Shown: one piece after another, positions 1 through 11,737 of the stretch
Layout of the letters: the number at the start of each line of letters is the position of its first letter
Numbering within the stretch: position 1 is the stretch's first letter
The notes under the pieces: model-generated
Seen by the model: the letters and a program-made list of their open reading frames with translations, nothing else
Databases searched by the model: none
What the model was told of the DNA's origin: nothing
Position numbers and translations under genes: made by a program
Assembly (NCBI GenBank): GCA_038501785.1
Contig: JBAMJR010000087.1
Coordinates: forward strand, 233,501 to 297,500
DNA length: 64,000 nucleotides
Direction of reading: 5' to 3'
DNA from: Myoxocephalus aenaeus
Lineage: Eukaryota; Chordata; Actinopteri; Perciformes; Cottidae

Positions 1-560
1 ATTTTCAAATACTTGAATAAATCCAAACGTGATCTGTAAACTACAAGACAAAAGTTCGGAACTAACAGGAAGTCACTGTTTCTGTGACTTCCTGTGTTTA
101 CTTTGAAGGCAGCTGAAAACTGTCCGACTTGATCTCAGTTTCTTGTCACCGCCTCCTGCTGCGGCCGCCTGCTCTCGTCTGGATTCCAGGCGAGGCGCAG
201 CTCTAACGAACGAGCCTGATATGTATGAAATACTCTAACAGTAGGAAGCTGTACTGCTCCTCTCACGTCTGTTCTGACCTCCACCTTCAGGCCGAGCTCC
301 ACTTCATCTCAGCCCTGCATCAAGCTGCACTCCATATAGAGCGTCCTCTTCCTTAAACTATTTCATTCACATCATCTGATCAATATCTGGGCCTCTTATG
401 ACCACGAAATCACGTCGTTGGCTAAGCCCAACGACGTGATTTGATTAATTCTACTTTGAGTAAATAAAAACTGCAACCAGATCCGCCATCCGCTTCCATT
501 ACAAAAAGGTTTGAGGGAAATGAATCCGCTGTAGACATCTTAATGCTGATTGGCCAAGAC
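1..560. other. Non-coding repeat-rich stretch with two short hairpins
   Basis: I see no gene here. The stretch holds a near-perfect hairpin around 403-443 (arms of about 16 bases built on AATCACGTCGTTGG, loop of a few bases) and a second inverted pair around 68-97 (GGAAGTCAC / GTGACTTCC). The sequence at about 40-130 resembles 36185-36272 by eye, so at least part of it belongs to a dispersed repeat. Function is unknown. Confidence 0.4.
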
Positions 561-659
561 TCGACACGTCACATCAAAGATTGCGACGATCACAACCTCA
601 GCTTTTCTCCGTGTCTCGTTCCAATCTCAAACACCAGTTTGAAGCGGCCAGTTGCTCTG

Positions 660-792
660 TCCGCTCTTTTTTTTCCTTTTTTTTTTCGCGATTTATTGAA
701 TGGTGTAATAATCGCGTGACACAACGAATCGATAATGAAATTCGTTGCCAACTCTTGAGAATCGATTTTATCGATTCGTTGTTGCAGCCCTA
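660..792. mobile_element. hAT-type transposon terminal fragment
   Basis: The segment ends in a run of ATCGATT motifs followed by GTTGCAGCCCTA. Read on the minus strand this is the common fish hAT terminus starting TAGGGCTGCAAC and leading into repeated ATCGAT. No transposase is visible and no partner end was found, so this is a solo end or a short non-autonomous fragment. Confidence 0.5.
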
Positions 793-1030
793 ATCTAAAG
801 ACATATCTTACACAACACATTTCAAATCAAGCTGCAAAGTGTTTCACAGACGGACATTAAAAGAACAAAGGGTTAAGCTACATTGCTACATAAATATATA
901 TTTATGTAGAAATGTTATCCTTTGTTATTTTTATGTCCGTCTGTAAAACACATTACTACACGTTTTCCTATGTGTTGTATAAATAAGATTTAATATTATC
1001 AGTTTACACAAGATATGTCTTTATATTAAA
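791..1030. repeat. Long palindromic (foldback) MITE-like element
   Basis: The left half (about 791-900) and right half (about 905-1030) are imperfect reverse complements. Both contain an AGATATGTCTTTA-type outer end, a GACGGACAT/ATGTCCGTC block and a CCTTTGTT block, and they meet at the self-complementary ATAAATATATATTTAT near 891-906. Related halves occur at 36000-36180, 37020-37210 and 56040-56240, where they flank hAT-like material. It is probably a foldback derivative of that element. Confidence 0.55.
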
Positions 1031-2296
1031 CCTGAGACTAATAGCCAACATTCGAGCGTTAACAATTACATAGACCAGCTTGCGACAAACGTTGGAGCAA
1101 ATAGCACTATTCAAAATTATGATTTGATTTCTCGTCTCAAACATTCTCAGAAGTGAATTTAATAATGAAATGAAATCCAAATGCATCTTCAAATCCAAAT
1201 CTTTTAAAAGCATATAATATATTCCGTACTTTAAATACAAATCTTTAATGTGTTAATATCATCATTATCAATTTAATCGTTGTATAAAGTGTGTGTGTGA
1301 CATCTGCCCACCTCATATAAAATCAATATTTTACATCCAACATTCCATACTTATTCCAGCGCCCTTTGCACGCCACAAGGTGCTGGCAAGCACACTGCAT
1401 GTACTCCTGCGGGCTTAATTAGTTGGAATGCTTCAGCAGACCAACTATTGTTCTTCAAATCTTTATTTACTACTTAAATTTCTTGCGTCCGTATTTTGGA
1501 ATTTATCTCCTCCATATTTTCAGCTACTGAAACCGTTCAAATATTACAATATTCAGCTCCTTCAGAACACGTGCGGTATGACCTTTTCATATTTCAGACT
1601 TTGCCAAATTTTTTATTAAGCTTTTTATGACGACATAAAATGAATGGGATCCAATGGAGACAATCTTTAAATCCTCTTCAACTTTAAAAGCTTACAAGTT
1701 CTTTATACGTTCAGCTACAGACATTTTTTTAAACTTTCAAATGTTGACAAAACCTTCAGCTATTCTATTATTTCATATTTTTGATATTTGTTCAAAGTTT
1801 CAAGCTTCTTCTGGAGGAAAAAAATGAATGGGGTCCAATGAAGAAATCAAATCCGCTTGAACTTTAAAAGCTTAAAAGTTTGCCATAATTTCTGCTACAG
1901 ATACCATTTTTATCTTTAAAATGTTGACCAAACCTTTAACTATTACTGCATGATTCAGATTTCCGATATATTTATTTAATTTTTTAACTGTTACTGTTTT
2001 TGTTTCATGCTTTTTTTTCTGACCTTTTCTGTCTTTACAATGGGTGTGTATGGCGAAGCTCAGATTGTGTGATGTCATACTAGAGTGTGGAGAAGCTTCA
2101 GGATCTTGAGTAAAAAATATTTGTCTTTTGTCATTCACTCCACAATTTATACATATAAACGTAGAAAATCGTATCTTTTGTCGTACAGTTCGGTCGATTG
2201 AAACCACAGATTCACACGTTTGTTTGAATCCGACTGATTGTAAGAGGATGTCTACCTCCCCCTCCTCAAACTACAGGGACATCTCACTCACTCACA
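1031..2296. repeat. Left arm of inverted duplication (outer part), AT-rich, non-coding
   Basis: No gene is supported. The sequence matches module I in inverted orientation: 1430-1600 corresponds to the reverse complement of about 17740-17900, and 2020-2270 to that of about 16139-16390. It also contains two diverged copies of a stretch mentioning CAATGGAG and CTTTAAAAGCTTA (about 1640-1720 and 1830-1885). It is intron or flank sequence of the ZNF-a module. Confidence 0.6.
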
Positions 2297-3598
2297 CTCT
2301 CAGAATCAGAGCCATTTATTGCCAACAACATTTAACGATAAACATGAAACGGAGTTGAATGAGAGGGGAGCATGGATATTTACAAATGGCTGTATTGATT
2401 ATTTACAGTTGGATCTACAGAGAATAAAATTTAAAGTTAAAAATAAGTTAAGTGCACGGAATGAATGAATTGATTGTGTAAAAGTGACACGTGTATTTAA
2501 ATATAAGGTGTGGAGGGATGTGCAGGGGAGTGAACGGTAGGAAATTGTCTGGGGGTGAAAGAGTCAGTCAGTGGGGGACCTGAGCTCTGTTGATGAGCCC
2601 GACTGCCGACGGGGAAAAACTGTTTGTGTGGCGTGAGGTCTTGGTCCTGATGGACCTCAGCCTCCTGCCAGAGGGGAGGGACTCAAACAGGATATGTCCA
2701 GGGTGAGAGGGGTCAGCTACAATCTTTCTTGCCCGCTGGGGTTTATCATGCAAAAACCTAAAGAAATATTGTCATTATGTATGCGTTATTATGCTATGAT
2801 TTTACCACTTGAGATCAAAATGGGCAGCATGCGGCCCCTTAACTAAAATGAGTTTGACACCCCTGTCCTAGAGGGATGGCAGATTGCAGCCAATCACCCT
2901 CTCAGCAGAGCGATGATGCGCTGCAGCCTGCCCTTGCCCTTGGCAGTGGCTGCAGTGTGCCAGACGGTGATGGAGGAGCAGAGGATGGACTCAACGATGG
3001 CAGTGTAGAAGTGTACCATCATGGTTTTTGGCAGGTTGAATATCCTCTGCTGGGCCTTCTTGCTGATGGAGCTGATGTTCAGTTCCCACTTGAGGTCCTG
3101 GGTTAGGATGGAGCCCAGGAAGCGGAAGGACTCCACAGCGTCGACGGGGGAGTCACACAGGATGAGAGGGGCGGGTGGGGCTGCGTTCTTTCTGAAGTCC
3201 ACAACCATGATGGTGACTGGAGGTGCAGCTGTTGGTGTACAGGGAGAAGAGCAGAGGGGAAAGAACGCAGCCTTGGGGGGAACCGGTGCTGATGGTCCGA
3301 GAGGCTGAGACGTGTTTCCCCAGCCTCATTGTGCTGCTTCCTTTCAGACAGGAATTCTGTGATCCATTTGCAAGTAGAGTCGGGCACGTGCCGCTGTGAG
3401 AGCTTGTCCTGCAGCAGACACGGGATGATTGCGTTGAAAGCACACAGATGCGTGAGCCACTGATGCGCTGATAGCGTGTGTTTTTTTCTTCTTCCGGTTT
3501 GTAGCTGGTAATCTGTCTGAGACCAAAACAGAAGCAGAGTCACTTGCTGAGAGCTGTTGTTGCAGTTTCTCAGAGTACAGTTGTTTAGCATCTCTCAC
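2297..3598 (-). mobile_element. Degenerate non-LTR retrotransposon (L2/Rex1-like RT), frameshifted
   Basis: On the minus strand the upstream part (about 3443-3153) reads a reverse-transcriptase block with GSPQGCVLSPLLFSLYTN, the strand after catalytic motif B. It is followed in another frame (3208-2894) by a fingers/thumb region with VDFRKN, SFRFLGSILTQDLKW, KKAQQRIFNL and ESILCSSITVWHTAA. At least three frames are needed, so the element is dead. The catalytic YADD motif is not visible between the two blocks. The 3' portion extends to about 2297, ending in the AGAATCAGAGCC type of terminus, and is interrupted at about 2745-2866 by a hAT fragment. Family assignment (L2/Rex1 group) is by motif style only. 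Confidence 0.75.
2745..2866 (-). mobile_element. hAT MITE end inserted in the LINE
   Basis: Read on the minus strand this starts AGGGGTGTCAAACTCATTTT and continues through the GGGGCCGCATGCTGCCC block. It matches the left end of the complete element at 16780-17254, but only about 120 bases remain. Confidence 0.75.
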
Positions 3599-3599
3599 G

Positions 3600-4309
3600 G
3601 CCTTGTTTAACCTGTATTTTGACTGTGTACAAATCCTTGTCCCCCTCTCTCTCGCTTTAACACGTTTTCAGTAAAACAGTTTAGTTTCCAGCTTTTCCTG
3701 GATTCTAATTCATCTCTTCGATTATTTAGATCATTGGTTCTCAACTGGTCTGTCTGTGGGACCCACCATCACCCCTGAATGACAAGCCGTGACCCAAATC
3801 GAGGGAAATGTTCAACTTCTCAAATTGATTTAATGAAAAGATGGTGCAGTTTGAACCTGAGATAGTAAAGGATATGTATGCCAACAAGAAAAAAACTAGT
3901 TCCCTTTTTATAGTCGTTTATAAATCAAAAAGTGGATCTTAAGGAAACAAGGTAATACAACATGCATAACAATTCAGTAACTTAAGCCTTTTTTTTTTAT
4001 CAGACTCAAAAGCTTTCATGTACAAACATGAAATAAAAAAAGTCCAGAAGCAGTTTTAAAAAAGTTTAAAAAAAAGATTCAAATGATGTAACTTTTGCTG
4101 AGAATACTTACTCACTGAATCTATGACAAACGCTGCACTATGGAAACATTCAGTGTGCTGAGGAGCAGCTTTTATCCACAAACTAAAAATAAATTATAAA
4201 AAGATTTAAGTATACAACATTAACTTTTCTTCTGATTACCTTATCAGTAGGTAAATACTGCAAAACATTACATTTCATTTAGGTGACGCTTTTATCCAAA
4301 GTGACTTCT

Positions 4310-4343
<34 letters not shown>

Positions 4344-4594
4344 AGAACTCAGAACTCAGAGAAAGAGAGATGAGAATTCATCTCTGCACCGTACCTCAGA
4401 GGCTATATTTAAACATTGCTTCTTTTAAAGCGATTTTAAAACTAAGAAACGTGGTTTCAATAAGTCGTTATTTAACCCGACAGCGCAGCTCAAACGCAGG
4501 GAATGAATGACTAGCTAGCAAGCTAACGACAATGGTTAGCCTAGCTGCTAAGTTATTGGAGCAAGCAACTCAACTTATTTTCCTTTTTTTTTTA
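3600..4594. other. Non-coding repeat-derived stretch
   Basis: No gene is visible. 3715-3870 is an inverted copy of about 14900-15060. 4268-4305 is a piece of a widespread teleost repeat (core GACGCTTTTATCCAAAG), also seen at 11396-11455, and is followed by a (CA)n tract at about 4311-4341. Confidence 0.5.
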
Positions 4595-4990
4595 TCTCAA
4601 TCCCTCTCATTTTTGTGAAAGTAGTGTCAGACAATACTTCTACTCAAAAAACAATAATACAAAATGTAGTATTAGACATTTATTTACATTATCTACCATT
4701 TTATTCATATATTCCACTGCTTTTGTGAACCTAAGACCTTTGGTAACCAATGTTAAGCACCAAAACAGTCCGTCCACATGAGTAAAGTTATGTTTTCACA
4801 AGAGCTATGAAGAATTAAAAAAATCGAGCTTACACTTTTCAGCTTGAGGGCCATATTATCTCTTTACACTTGTGCCTTAGGACAATGGTGCCTCATTATA
4901 TAGAGCTGAGATTCTGCAAACTGTGATGTAACACATGGGTATATATATCATATGCAAGTGCCTATAAAAAGTAAATTTTTAACACATATT
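4595..4990 (+). mobile_element. piggyBac-like element, 3' fragment
   Basis: This AT-rich stretch matches the 3' untranslated parts of the piggyBac-like elements described at 24197-25983, 44984-46239 and 46804-48115. Shared blocks include CTTTGGTAA, TATTATCTCTTTACACTTG, TGCCTCATTATATAG and CACATGGGTAT. No terminal TTAA end is preserved and no coding sequence is visible. Confidence 0.5.
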
Positions 4991-5305
4991 TCCTTGTTTC
5001 CTCGCATCTCTTCATGTATCTCTGGTAGGAGGGACTGAGACACAAGGAAAAAAGAGACAAAGAGAAACAGGGATGCATTATGGGATCGTCCCAAGTCTCT
5101 TATTTTTCAATATGCTCGTTGGAGATGAACCAGTTCTGCGCTAGCTTGAGGCCTTCTCAGACTGTTATTGTTTTGTATTATGTATTTCTGTGTTTGTACA
5201 TGAAGAGCAACAAATATATATTTAGTCAAATTCCTTGAATGTCTCCATTAATGAAAGCTGATATCAGTCTGAAGTCACCGTTAATCCATAATGTGCTCCC
5301 TGCAG

Positions 5306-6654
5306 ATGTCCAGCAGCTGTTGGAGATTAAAGCAGAAGTCCCCCCTGAGTGCCTGGACCTGGACCAGGAGGACCCAGAGCCCCTCCACATAAAAGAGGAG
5401 CCGGAGCCCCTCCACACAAAAGAGGATCTCTGGACCCGCCTAGAGGGAGAGCAGCTTAATGTGCTGGAGGAGGCCGCTATCACCAAGTTCCCAGTCACTG
5501 CTGTTACTGTGAAGAGTGAAGATGACAATTCTCAGACCTCACAGCTTCATCAAAGCCAGACGGAGGACAACAGAGAGGCGGAGCCTCCATCCAGCAGATC
5601 AGCTACACCGATAAAAACAGAAACTGATGGAGAAGACTGTGGAGGATCAGGACCCGCCAGGAACCTAAAGCCACATCGTCATTCACATCCAAATGCTGAT
5701 GATGAAAAGGCTTCAGAATCTTCTGAGACTGAAGTCATTAATGTTGATTGGCAAGAACCGTTGTCAGATTCTGGACCTGAAAGTGAAGACGGGGACAATG
5801 TTTGGAAAGAGACCAGGGCACCTAAGTCTGCTGCACATGCCCGGAAACGTAAGGAAGTACTTCTAAATCATGTGGGAAGTAACACTGCCAACAAATCCAA
5901 AGATTCACGGCCAAGAGTGCTCACGAAAGAGGCTTCAGAATCTTCTGAGACTGAAGTCATTAATGTTGATTGGCAAGAACCGTTGTCAGATTCTGGAACT
6001 GAAAGTGAAGACAGGGACAATGTTTGGAAGGAGACCAGGGCACCTGAGTCTACTGCACATGCACGGAAACGTAAGGAAGCCCCTCTCAGTCATGTGGGAT
6101 GTAACACTGCCAACGAATCCAGTGATTCACGGCCAAGAGTGCTCACAAGAGAACCATTTAGTTTTGATGTTTGTGGGAAAAGATTCAATGTACAGGTTAA
6201 TCTGAAGAGACACACAAGAGGCCACACAGGAGAAAAACCATTAAGTTGTGATGTTTGTGGAAAAAGATTTCCATATCAGGGGAGTTTGAAGAATCACATT
6301 AGAGTCCACACCGGAGAGAAACCATTTGGTTGTGATGTTTGTGGGAAAAGATTCAATGTACAGAGTAATCTGAAGAGACACATGAGAGTCCACACAGGAG
6401 AAAAACCATTCAGTTGTGATGTTTGTGGAAAAAGATTTCCCGATCAGGGGAGTTTGAAGAATCATATTAGAGTCCACACTGGAGAGAAACCATTTGATTG
6501 TGATGTTTGTGGGAAAAGATTTACAGCACAGGGGAGTCTGAAGTCACACATGAGAGTCCATACAGGAGAAAAACCATTCAGTTGTGATGTTTGTGGGAAA
6601 AGATTTGCAGCACATGGGAATCTGAAGTCACACATGAGAGTCCACACAGAATAG
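5306..6654 (+). CDS. ZNF-a: C2H2 zinc-finger protein, main (finger) exon
   Basis: Predicted nuclear DNA-binding transcription factor. The exon follows a good acceptor (CTCCCTGCAG) and starts at DVQQLL, the usual exon 2 start of this teleost family; the first coding exon is probably left of the window. An open frame with an ATG extends upstream to 5239, so a single-exon start is an alternative. Order: acidic N-terminal region with IKEE and LEGEQLNVLEE, a serine/acidic linker, then six tandem fingers with TGEKP linkers. The first finger lacks its first cysteine (FSFDVC), leaving five intact. The linker carries a 74-codon tandem duplication starting at 5710 and 5932 that the other three copies lack. 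IKEE, VKSE and IKTE fit the sumoylation consensus. It lies in inverted orientation to ZNF-b. Target and function are unknown. Confidence 0.88.
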
Positions 6655-7503
6655 AATTTGTTCTCTTTCTTGTGTTTATAAAAAAAAAAAAAAATGTAAA
6701 CTGTTTAAAATGTATTTTGTTTGTAAATGAGATTGAAGACTAAATGAATTCTTATCTGATCAATCTTTATTAAAAACAATGACAACATACTGTGTTTCTG
6801 TGATGGAGGAAACAAAACTAACTGAAACGTCTGTACAAATAATTCTGTATTTAAAATGCATATTTCTGTCTAATGTTTTAAAATCTACATAAAAATAAAC
6901 TCATGCAAGTTTACTTGCATAAGTTACTTGCTTGTGTTACTGCAACTTTGGTGACACTTTATTTTACAGATCCCATCGTGTTGTATAATTCCCTAGAAAT
7001 AAGCTTCCATCTAACTGTAAACTCACAGGAAGGTTCTTGGAAAATAAATGAATGATAGTTAGGAAAGTAGAGAGTTTTAACTGCCTGGTCGAATTAGTGT
7101 CTATTGACCTAAAAGTCTTTATTTTATTTTATTTTGACTATGGTCTTCAGGCAAGCAAACAATTTCACATATTTATGAATAATGTCAATTCAACTAACTT
7201 CCAAAATCATTTTTGTATGAGCTTCCCTTATCACTGTCCTGATATTCGGCCAATGTTCTTCTTTTCATACTTGGCATGCTGACTGCTACATTTCTGAAGG
7301 TCAAAGAACAAAATAGGTATATGTATAGGTATATGTATAGGTATAGGTATAATATTTCGTTAGCTTTACGCCTGGTGCAACGTCTCGGTGTGAAATTCAA
7401 AATGTGGAGCTCTCAACCTGACGGCTCTCAACATGACGGCGGCCTTGCAGTGGAAAAATTGCATTGGCCTTTTGTTGAGGGGAACCAGTGAAATGCTGAA
7501 TGG
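6655..7503. repeat. 3' flank of ZNF-a, inverted counterpart of the ZNF-b flank
   Basis: No gene is seen. 6940-7035 matches the reverse complement of about 11755-11850 (the CTTCC...CCTTGG/AGGTTCTTGG region), and 7090-7290 matches parts of 10980-11390. This marks the inner end of the inverted duplication. A possible polyadenylation signal (AATAAA) for ZNF-a is near 6893. 7315-7350 is a short GGTATATGTATA repeat. Confidence 0.55.
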
Positions 7504-8217
7504 TAGTGATGGCGAGATGAAGCTTCCTGAAGCTTTGAAGTTTTCCATCCAATTGGTTCGCTCATGGGCCGAAGCTTCATGGGGCTTCATTTGCTCTACT
7601 GCGCCACCAAGTGGACATACATGTAAAACAGGCAGAGTGATCACAACGACACCATGGCTTTGGTGTGTGAAGCTTTGAATTTAATAAATTATGTTTGTGA
7701 CGCCAATACATCATTTATTAACTTATTAATATTGTGTCTATCTTTATGATGTAATGGCGGGGTCAAAATCAAAACTGGAAACAAATTTGGAGGAGAGGCT
7801 TGTGATGTGACTGTGGGTCAGTGGTTAGAATACCCGACTTTCAGTCAGAGCCTCGGCTTCGCTAGTCCATGTTGATGTGTCCAATTTTATTTATTTTTAA
7901 ATAAGAACTTTTCCACAGTGCTGGGCTTTTTGAGACTATTTTGCCTGCTTTATAAAATACCCTTTCACAGGCACAGATGAAGCTGGGTACAGAGAGGAAG
8001 GGGGAAATCCATTGAGTTTCGCTGCCTCTTATATTTCAAATCGCACGGCAAACCCACGAACCATTTTCTGAATCAGTCACGTGGTACGGCCGGCTCGCGA
8101 AGCTTCGAACGTCACCACATACGTCATTGACACAAGCCTCGATACGCGCTTCACCAAAATCTACCTGGATTACTCGACACGCACATCGAAGCCTCGACAC
8201 GAAAGGACACATCACTA
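7504..8217. mobile_element. Complete non-autonomous hAT element with 8-bp target duplication
   Basis: The element starts TAGTGATGGCGAG and ends with the inverted counterpart GACACATCACTA. It is flanked by a perfect 8-base direct repeat CTGAATGG (7496-7503 and 8218-8225), the hallmark of hAT insertion. It is 714 bases long and has no transposase. A tRNA-like segment with an A-box-like TGGGTCAGTGG is inside at about 7811-7868. Its right terminus (ACTCGACAC...GGACACATCAC) reappears fused to the first exons of the array ZNF genes, for example at 20088-20140. Confidence 0.85.
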
Positions 8218-8409
8218 CTGAATGGAAAACTACGTCATCCCTGCAGCACTCTTGTGGAGCACGGCCATGTAAACAAATCAGAGACGCTGTGATAAAAACA
8301 CACAGAGAGGGAGAGTGACTTCATTCTGCATCACTCCTCTATATCTTCAGAGATAATAGATGTTTGCTGCTTAATTAATGCTCCGAATGGCATAAATAAA
8401 ACCTTTTAA

Positions 8410-9565
8410 ATGGTGATTGAATCCATTATTATCAGCCGCTTATCCGGGGTCGGGTCGCGGTGGCAGCAGGTTCAGCAGGCCGATACAGCCCCCCCCCCCC
8501 CTCTCACCCGCAACACTTACCAGCTCATTCTGGGGGATCCCGAGGCGTTCCAAGGCCAGCCGGGAAATATAATCCCTTCAGCTTGTCCTCGGTCTTCCCC
8601 GGGCTCTCCTACCAGTTGGACGTGCCTGTAAAACCTCTAATGGGAGGCGTCCAGGAGGCATCCTGACTAGATGCTGAACCACCTCAGCTGACTCCTTTCG
8701 ACACGAAGGAGCAGCGACTCGACTCCAAGCTCCTCCTGATGTCCGAGCTCCTTACCCTATCTCTAAGGCTGAGCCCGGCCACTCTACAGAGGAAGCTCAT
8801 TTCGGCCGCTTGTATCCGAGACCTCGTTCTTTCGGTCACGACCCAGATTTCGTGACCATTGGTGAGGGTTGGAACGTAGACCGACCAGTAAATGGAGAGC
8901 TTCGCCTTCCGGCTCAGCTCCCTCTTCACCAAGACGGACCGGTACAGCGCCTGTTTTACTGCTGCAGCCGCACCGATCCGCCTGTCGATCTCCCGCTCCA
9001 CCTTACCTTCACTCGTGAACAAGAACCCGAGATACTTTAACTCCTTCGCTTGGGGCAGGCAGTTTGTCCCCACCTGGAGGGAGCAATCCACCGGTTTCTG
9101 GCAAAGCACCATGGCCTCAGATTTGGAGGTGCTAACTCTCATCCCTGCCGCTTCACATTCGGCTGCAAAAACGTGCTGTCCTGTCCGTAAAAGTCACGAA
9201 CAGGACTGGTGATAAAGGGCAGCCCTGGCGGAGACCAACACCCACCGGGAACGTGTCTGACTTGTTACCGAGGATACAAACACAGCTCCTAATGCAGGCG
9301 TACAGACTGTTCCACGGCCGGGACGGAATCCACACTGTTCGTCTTGAATCTGAGGTTCGACAAGCGGTCGCAGCCTCCTTTCCAGCACCCTGGCATAAGC
9401 TTTTCCCGGGAGGCTGAGCAGTGTGATACCACGATAGTTTGAGTACACTCTCCGGTCCCCCTTCTTGAAGATGGGAACCACCACCCCAGTCTGCCAGTCC
9501 ATGGACACTGTTCCAGACCCCCATGCGACACTGAAAAGGCGTGTCAGCCAAGACAGCCAACAATG
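8410..9565 (-). mobile_element. Rex3: Rex3 (RTE-clade) retrotransposon, 5'-truncated, internally deleted
   Basis: Minus-strand reading gives TGVVVPIFKKGD, YRGITLLSLPGKAYARVLERRL, VEPQIQDEQCGFRPGRG, then LRQGCPLSPVLF, then CEAAGMRVSTSKSEAM and REIDRRIGAAAAVKQALYR, in that order, across three frames. The two commonly used Rex3 PCR primer sites are readable: GATAAAGGGCAGCCCTG at about 9212 and ACCACCACCCCAGTCTGCCA at about 9479. Two internal deletions remove the segments that would carry the catalytic aspartates: one between GFRPGRG and the GNKSDTFPV block, one between LFVTFTDR and CEAAGM. The 3' end lies near 8410 and the 5' end is cut at about 9565. It cannot encode an active RT. Confidence 0.92.
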
Positions 9566-11392
9566 TCCAGCGCTTTCATTATTATTTAATAGGCTTGTTT
9601 ACATATTAATAGTTGTACAACTTGTTTCTTAAATATTTATTTGGTTTGTATTTACACGTGATAGGAACTATCTTTACGTCCCATGTTGTGCTGGGACGCA
9701 TTTAGTTCTGACAAGCTTCTGAAGAAATGTGCAGTGGTAGAAGTGTTTGTACTCCGCTAAAAGATTCAACTCTTTGAGCTCAAAAGTAGTGTTTATTTAC
9801 ATCATATTATTCAACAAATTCCAGGGATTTCTTTTTAAATATTTGCAAAAAAAGAACATTTCGAAACATATGTTGATCTTAATTATGAACATTCAGCATG
9901 AGTATGACCAAGTTGTATCAAAAAGGACAAAGAGAACCCTGAGTTCAGAAAATAGCATTGTTTGAACAATAGCATGAAGCTACAGGCAACTACTACCATT
10001 CATCAATTTGTAATTGACCTACTGAATCGATTTCAATCATTAAAAACACAATCCGCCAAAGCAGTCAAGAGTTATAAACCTTATTGCATCATAAATCAAT
10101 CCATTAATATGAAATATGACTTAGCTTTGGCTGACACGATCCCAGTGCAGCATGTCTGATACCAAACTGCGCAGCAGGCTCCAGCGCAGCTTCCTGAATC
10201 GTTTTTAGAGGCCTTCATGGAGCATGGGAAACGCTACATTTAATTATTACTACTAAATATAATCAACTAATACATTGATGTATTATTATAGATAAATCTA
10301 CCCAGCAGTAAATGGAGTCATTAAAACGAGCTCCACTTTTACGAGTCGTAACATTATTACGACTGTTAGTGATGAACAAAATAATGCACAAATAATTATA
10401 CTTCAATAATATTCTGAAACTTCTGTATGATGAGTAGTTTTACTTTTGGTACTTTAAGTTTATGTTGATGCCAATACGTTTGTACTTTTGGTTGAGTAAT
10501 ATTTTAAATGCAGGAATTTTTACATGTAACAGTGTTTTAAAGGAACGACACTCAAAATATAAATGTAGGGACAAAGAGAGATCATTTATGACGTTAACTG
10601 GGTTATTTCACTGATGTTATTTTGGACCTTAAAGTTGATTATTAAACTGTAAACTATCCTGACTCTGTTACATATCTTATGATTGAGTGTGTTATATTTT
10701 GTATAACTGCACTAGAAATTAAATAATTATAAATAACTATTGAAAAAAAAAGTTAATTAATCAAAAGTCCAGTGCTAGAAAAGCGACCACTTCCTGACCT
10801 CTCACGTCACTCGGGGCTTGAGAGCCCTGCAGAGGGAACAGAACAGATATGGGGGGGAATAGATTAAATGCAGACATAAAAATCTATTTGAATTATCACG
10901 ATATCCACCCCGAGTTCCTCCTCAACTGTAACAAAATAGCTGAAGAACATTTAGTTATTTGAACTCCAGAAATCTAGCAGTCAGCACGCCAAGTATGAAA
11001 AGCATTATTGGACAATTTGCTCTTTTCCACACAGAATATCAAGAGTGTTAACTTTTTGAAAACCCACCTATTTTTAGGCCTCTCCTCAAAAAATGTGTTA
11101 TAATTAAAGACTATAATGTGAGTTTTGTATTCAGATGTTTAAATATCAGTTATATGTTACTGGTTATGGGTAAATGAAGAAGTGAATTCAATAGTTTTTA
11201 TAGCAATATCTGTCATAGAACCCATATGGGCTCAACAGTTGTCAAGGGGATTTAAGGGAAACTCATACAAAAATGATTTTGGAACTGAGCTGAATTGAAA
11301 TTATTCATATAAATGTTAAACTGTTTGCTTGCCTGCAGACAATAGTAAAAATAAAGGCTTTCTAGGTGACACTAGACACTAATTGGATCAGG
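9566..11392. other. AT-rich non-coding; start of module I
   Basis: No gene is supported. From about 10239 the sequence is nearly the same as from about 29368 (ATTACTACTAAATATAATC onward), which marks the left limit of the direct module. 10980-11390 also matches 30300-30720 and 48540-49000. It is 3' flank of the zinc-finger gene. Confidence 0.55.
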
Positions 11393-11737
11393 CATTACAA
11401 TACATTACATTTCATTTAGCTGACGCTTTTATCCAAAGCGACTTACAATAAGTGCAATTCCTCCATGAGTACAAACCCAGAACAACAAGAATCAAGAAAG
11501 TACAATTTCAATAAAGTTAAACTATAAAGTGCTATCAGTAAGTGCCATCTAAATGCTACTAAAGTGCTACTACGGTGCTACCTTCCTTATTCAAGGTGTA
11601 GTCGGAAAATATGTGTTTTTAGTTTGCGATGGAAAATTTAGAGACTTTCTGCTGTCCTGATGTCAATGGGGAGCTCGTTCAACCATTGAGGACCGAGCTC
11701 AAAAGTAGAGACATGTTGTCTCTACCTTCCCGCTAAT
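11393..11737. mobile_element. Teleost dispersed repeat inserted in module I only
   Basis: The block opens with TACATTACATTTCATTTAGC and the conserved GACGCTTTTATCCAAAGCGAC. It is absent at the corresponding position of module III (about 49010-49035) and of the inverted arm, so it is a lineage-specific insertion after duplication. I do not assign a superfamily with confidence. Confidence 0.6.

Noticed and set aside
5226..5528. Serine-rich minus-strand frame opposite the ZNF-a N-terminus
   Set aside because: Shadow of the acidic coding region; the plus frame has the family domain order.
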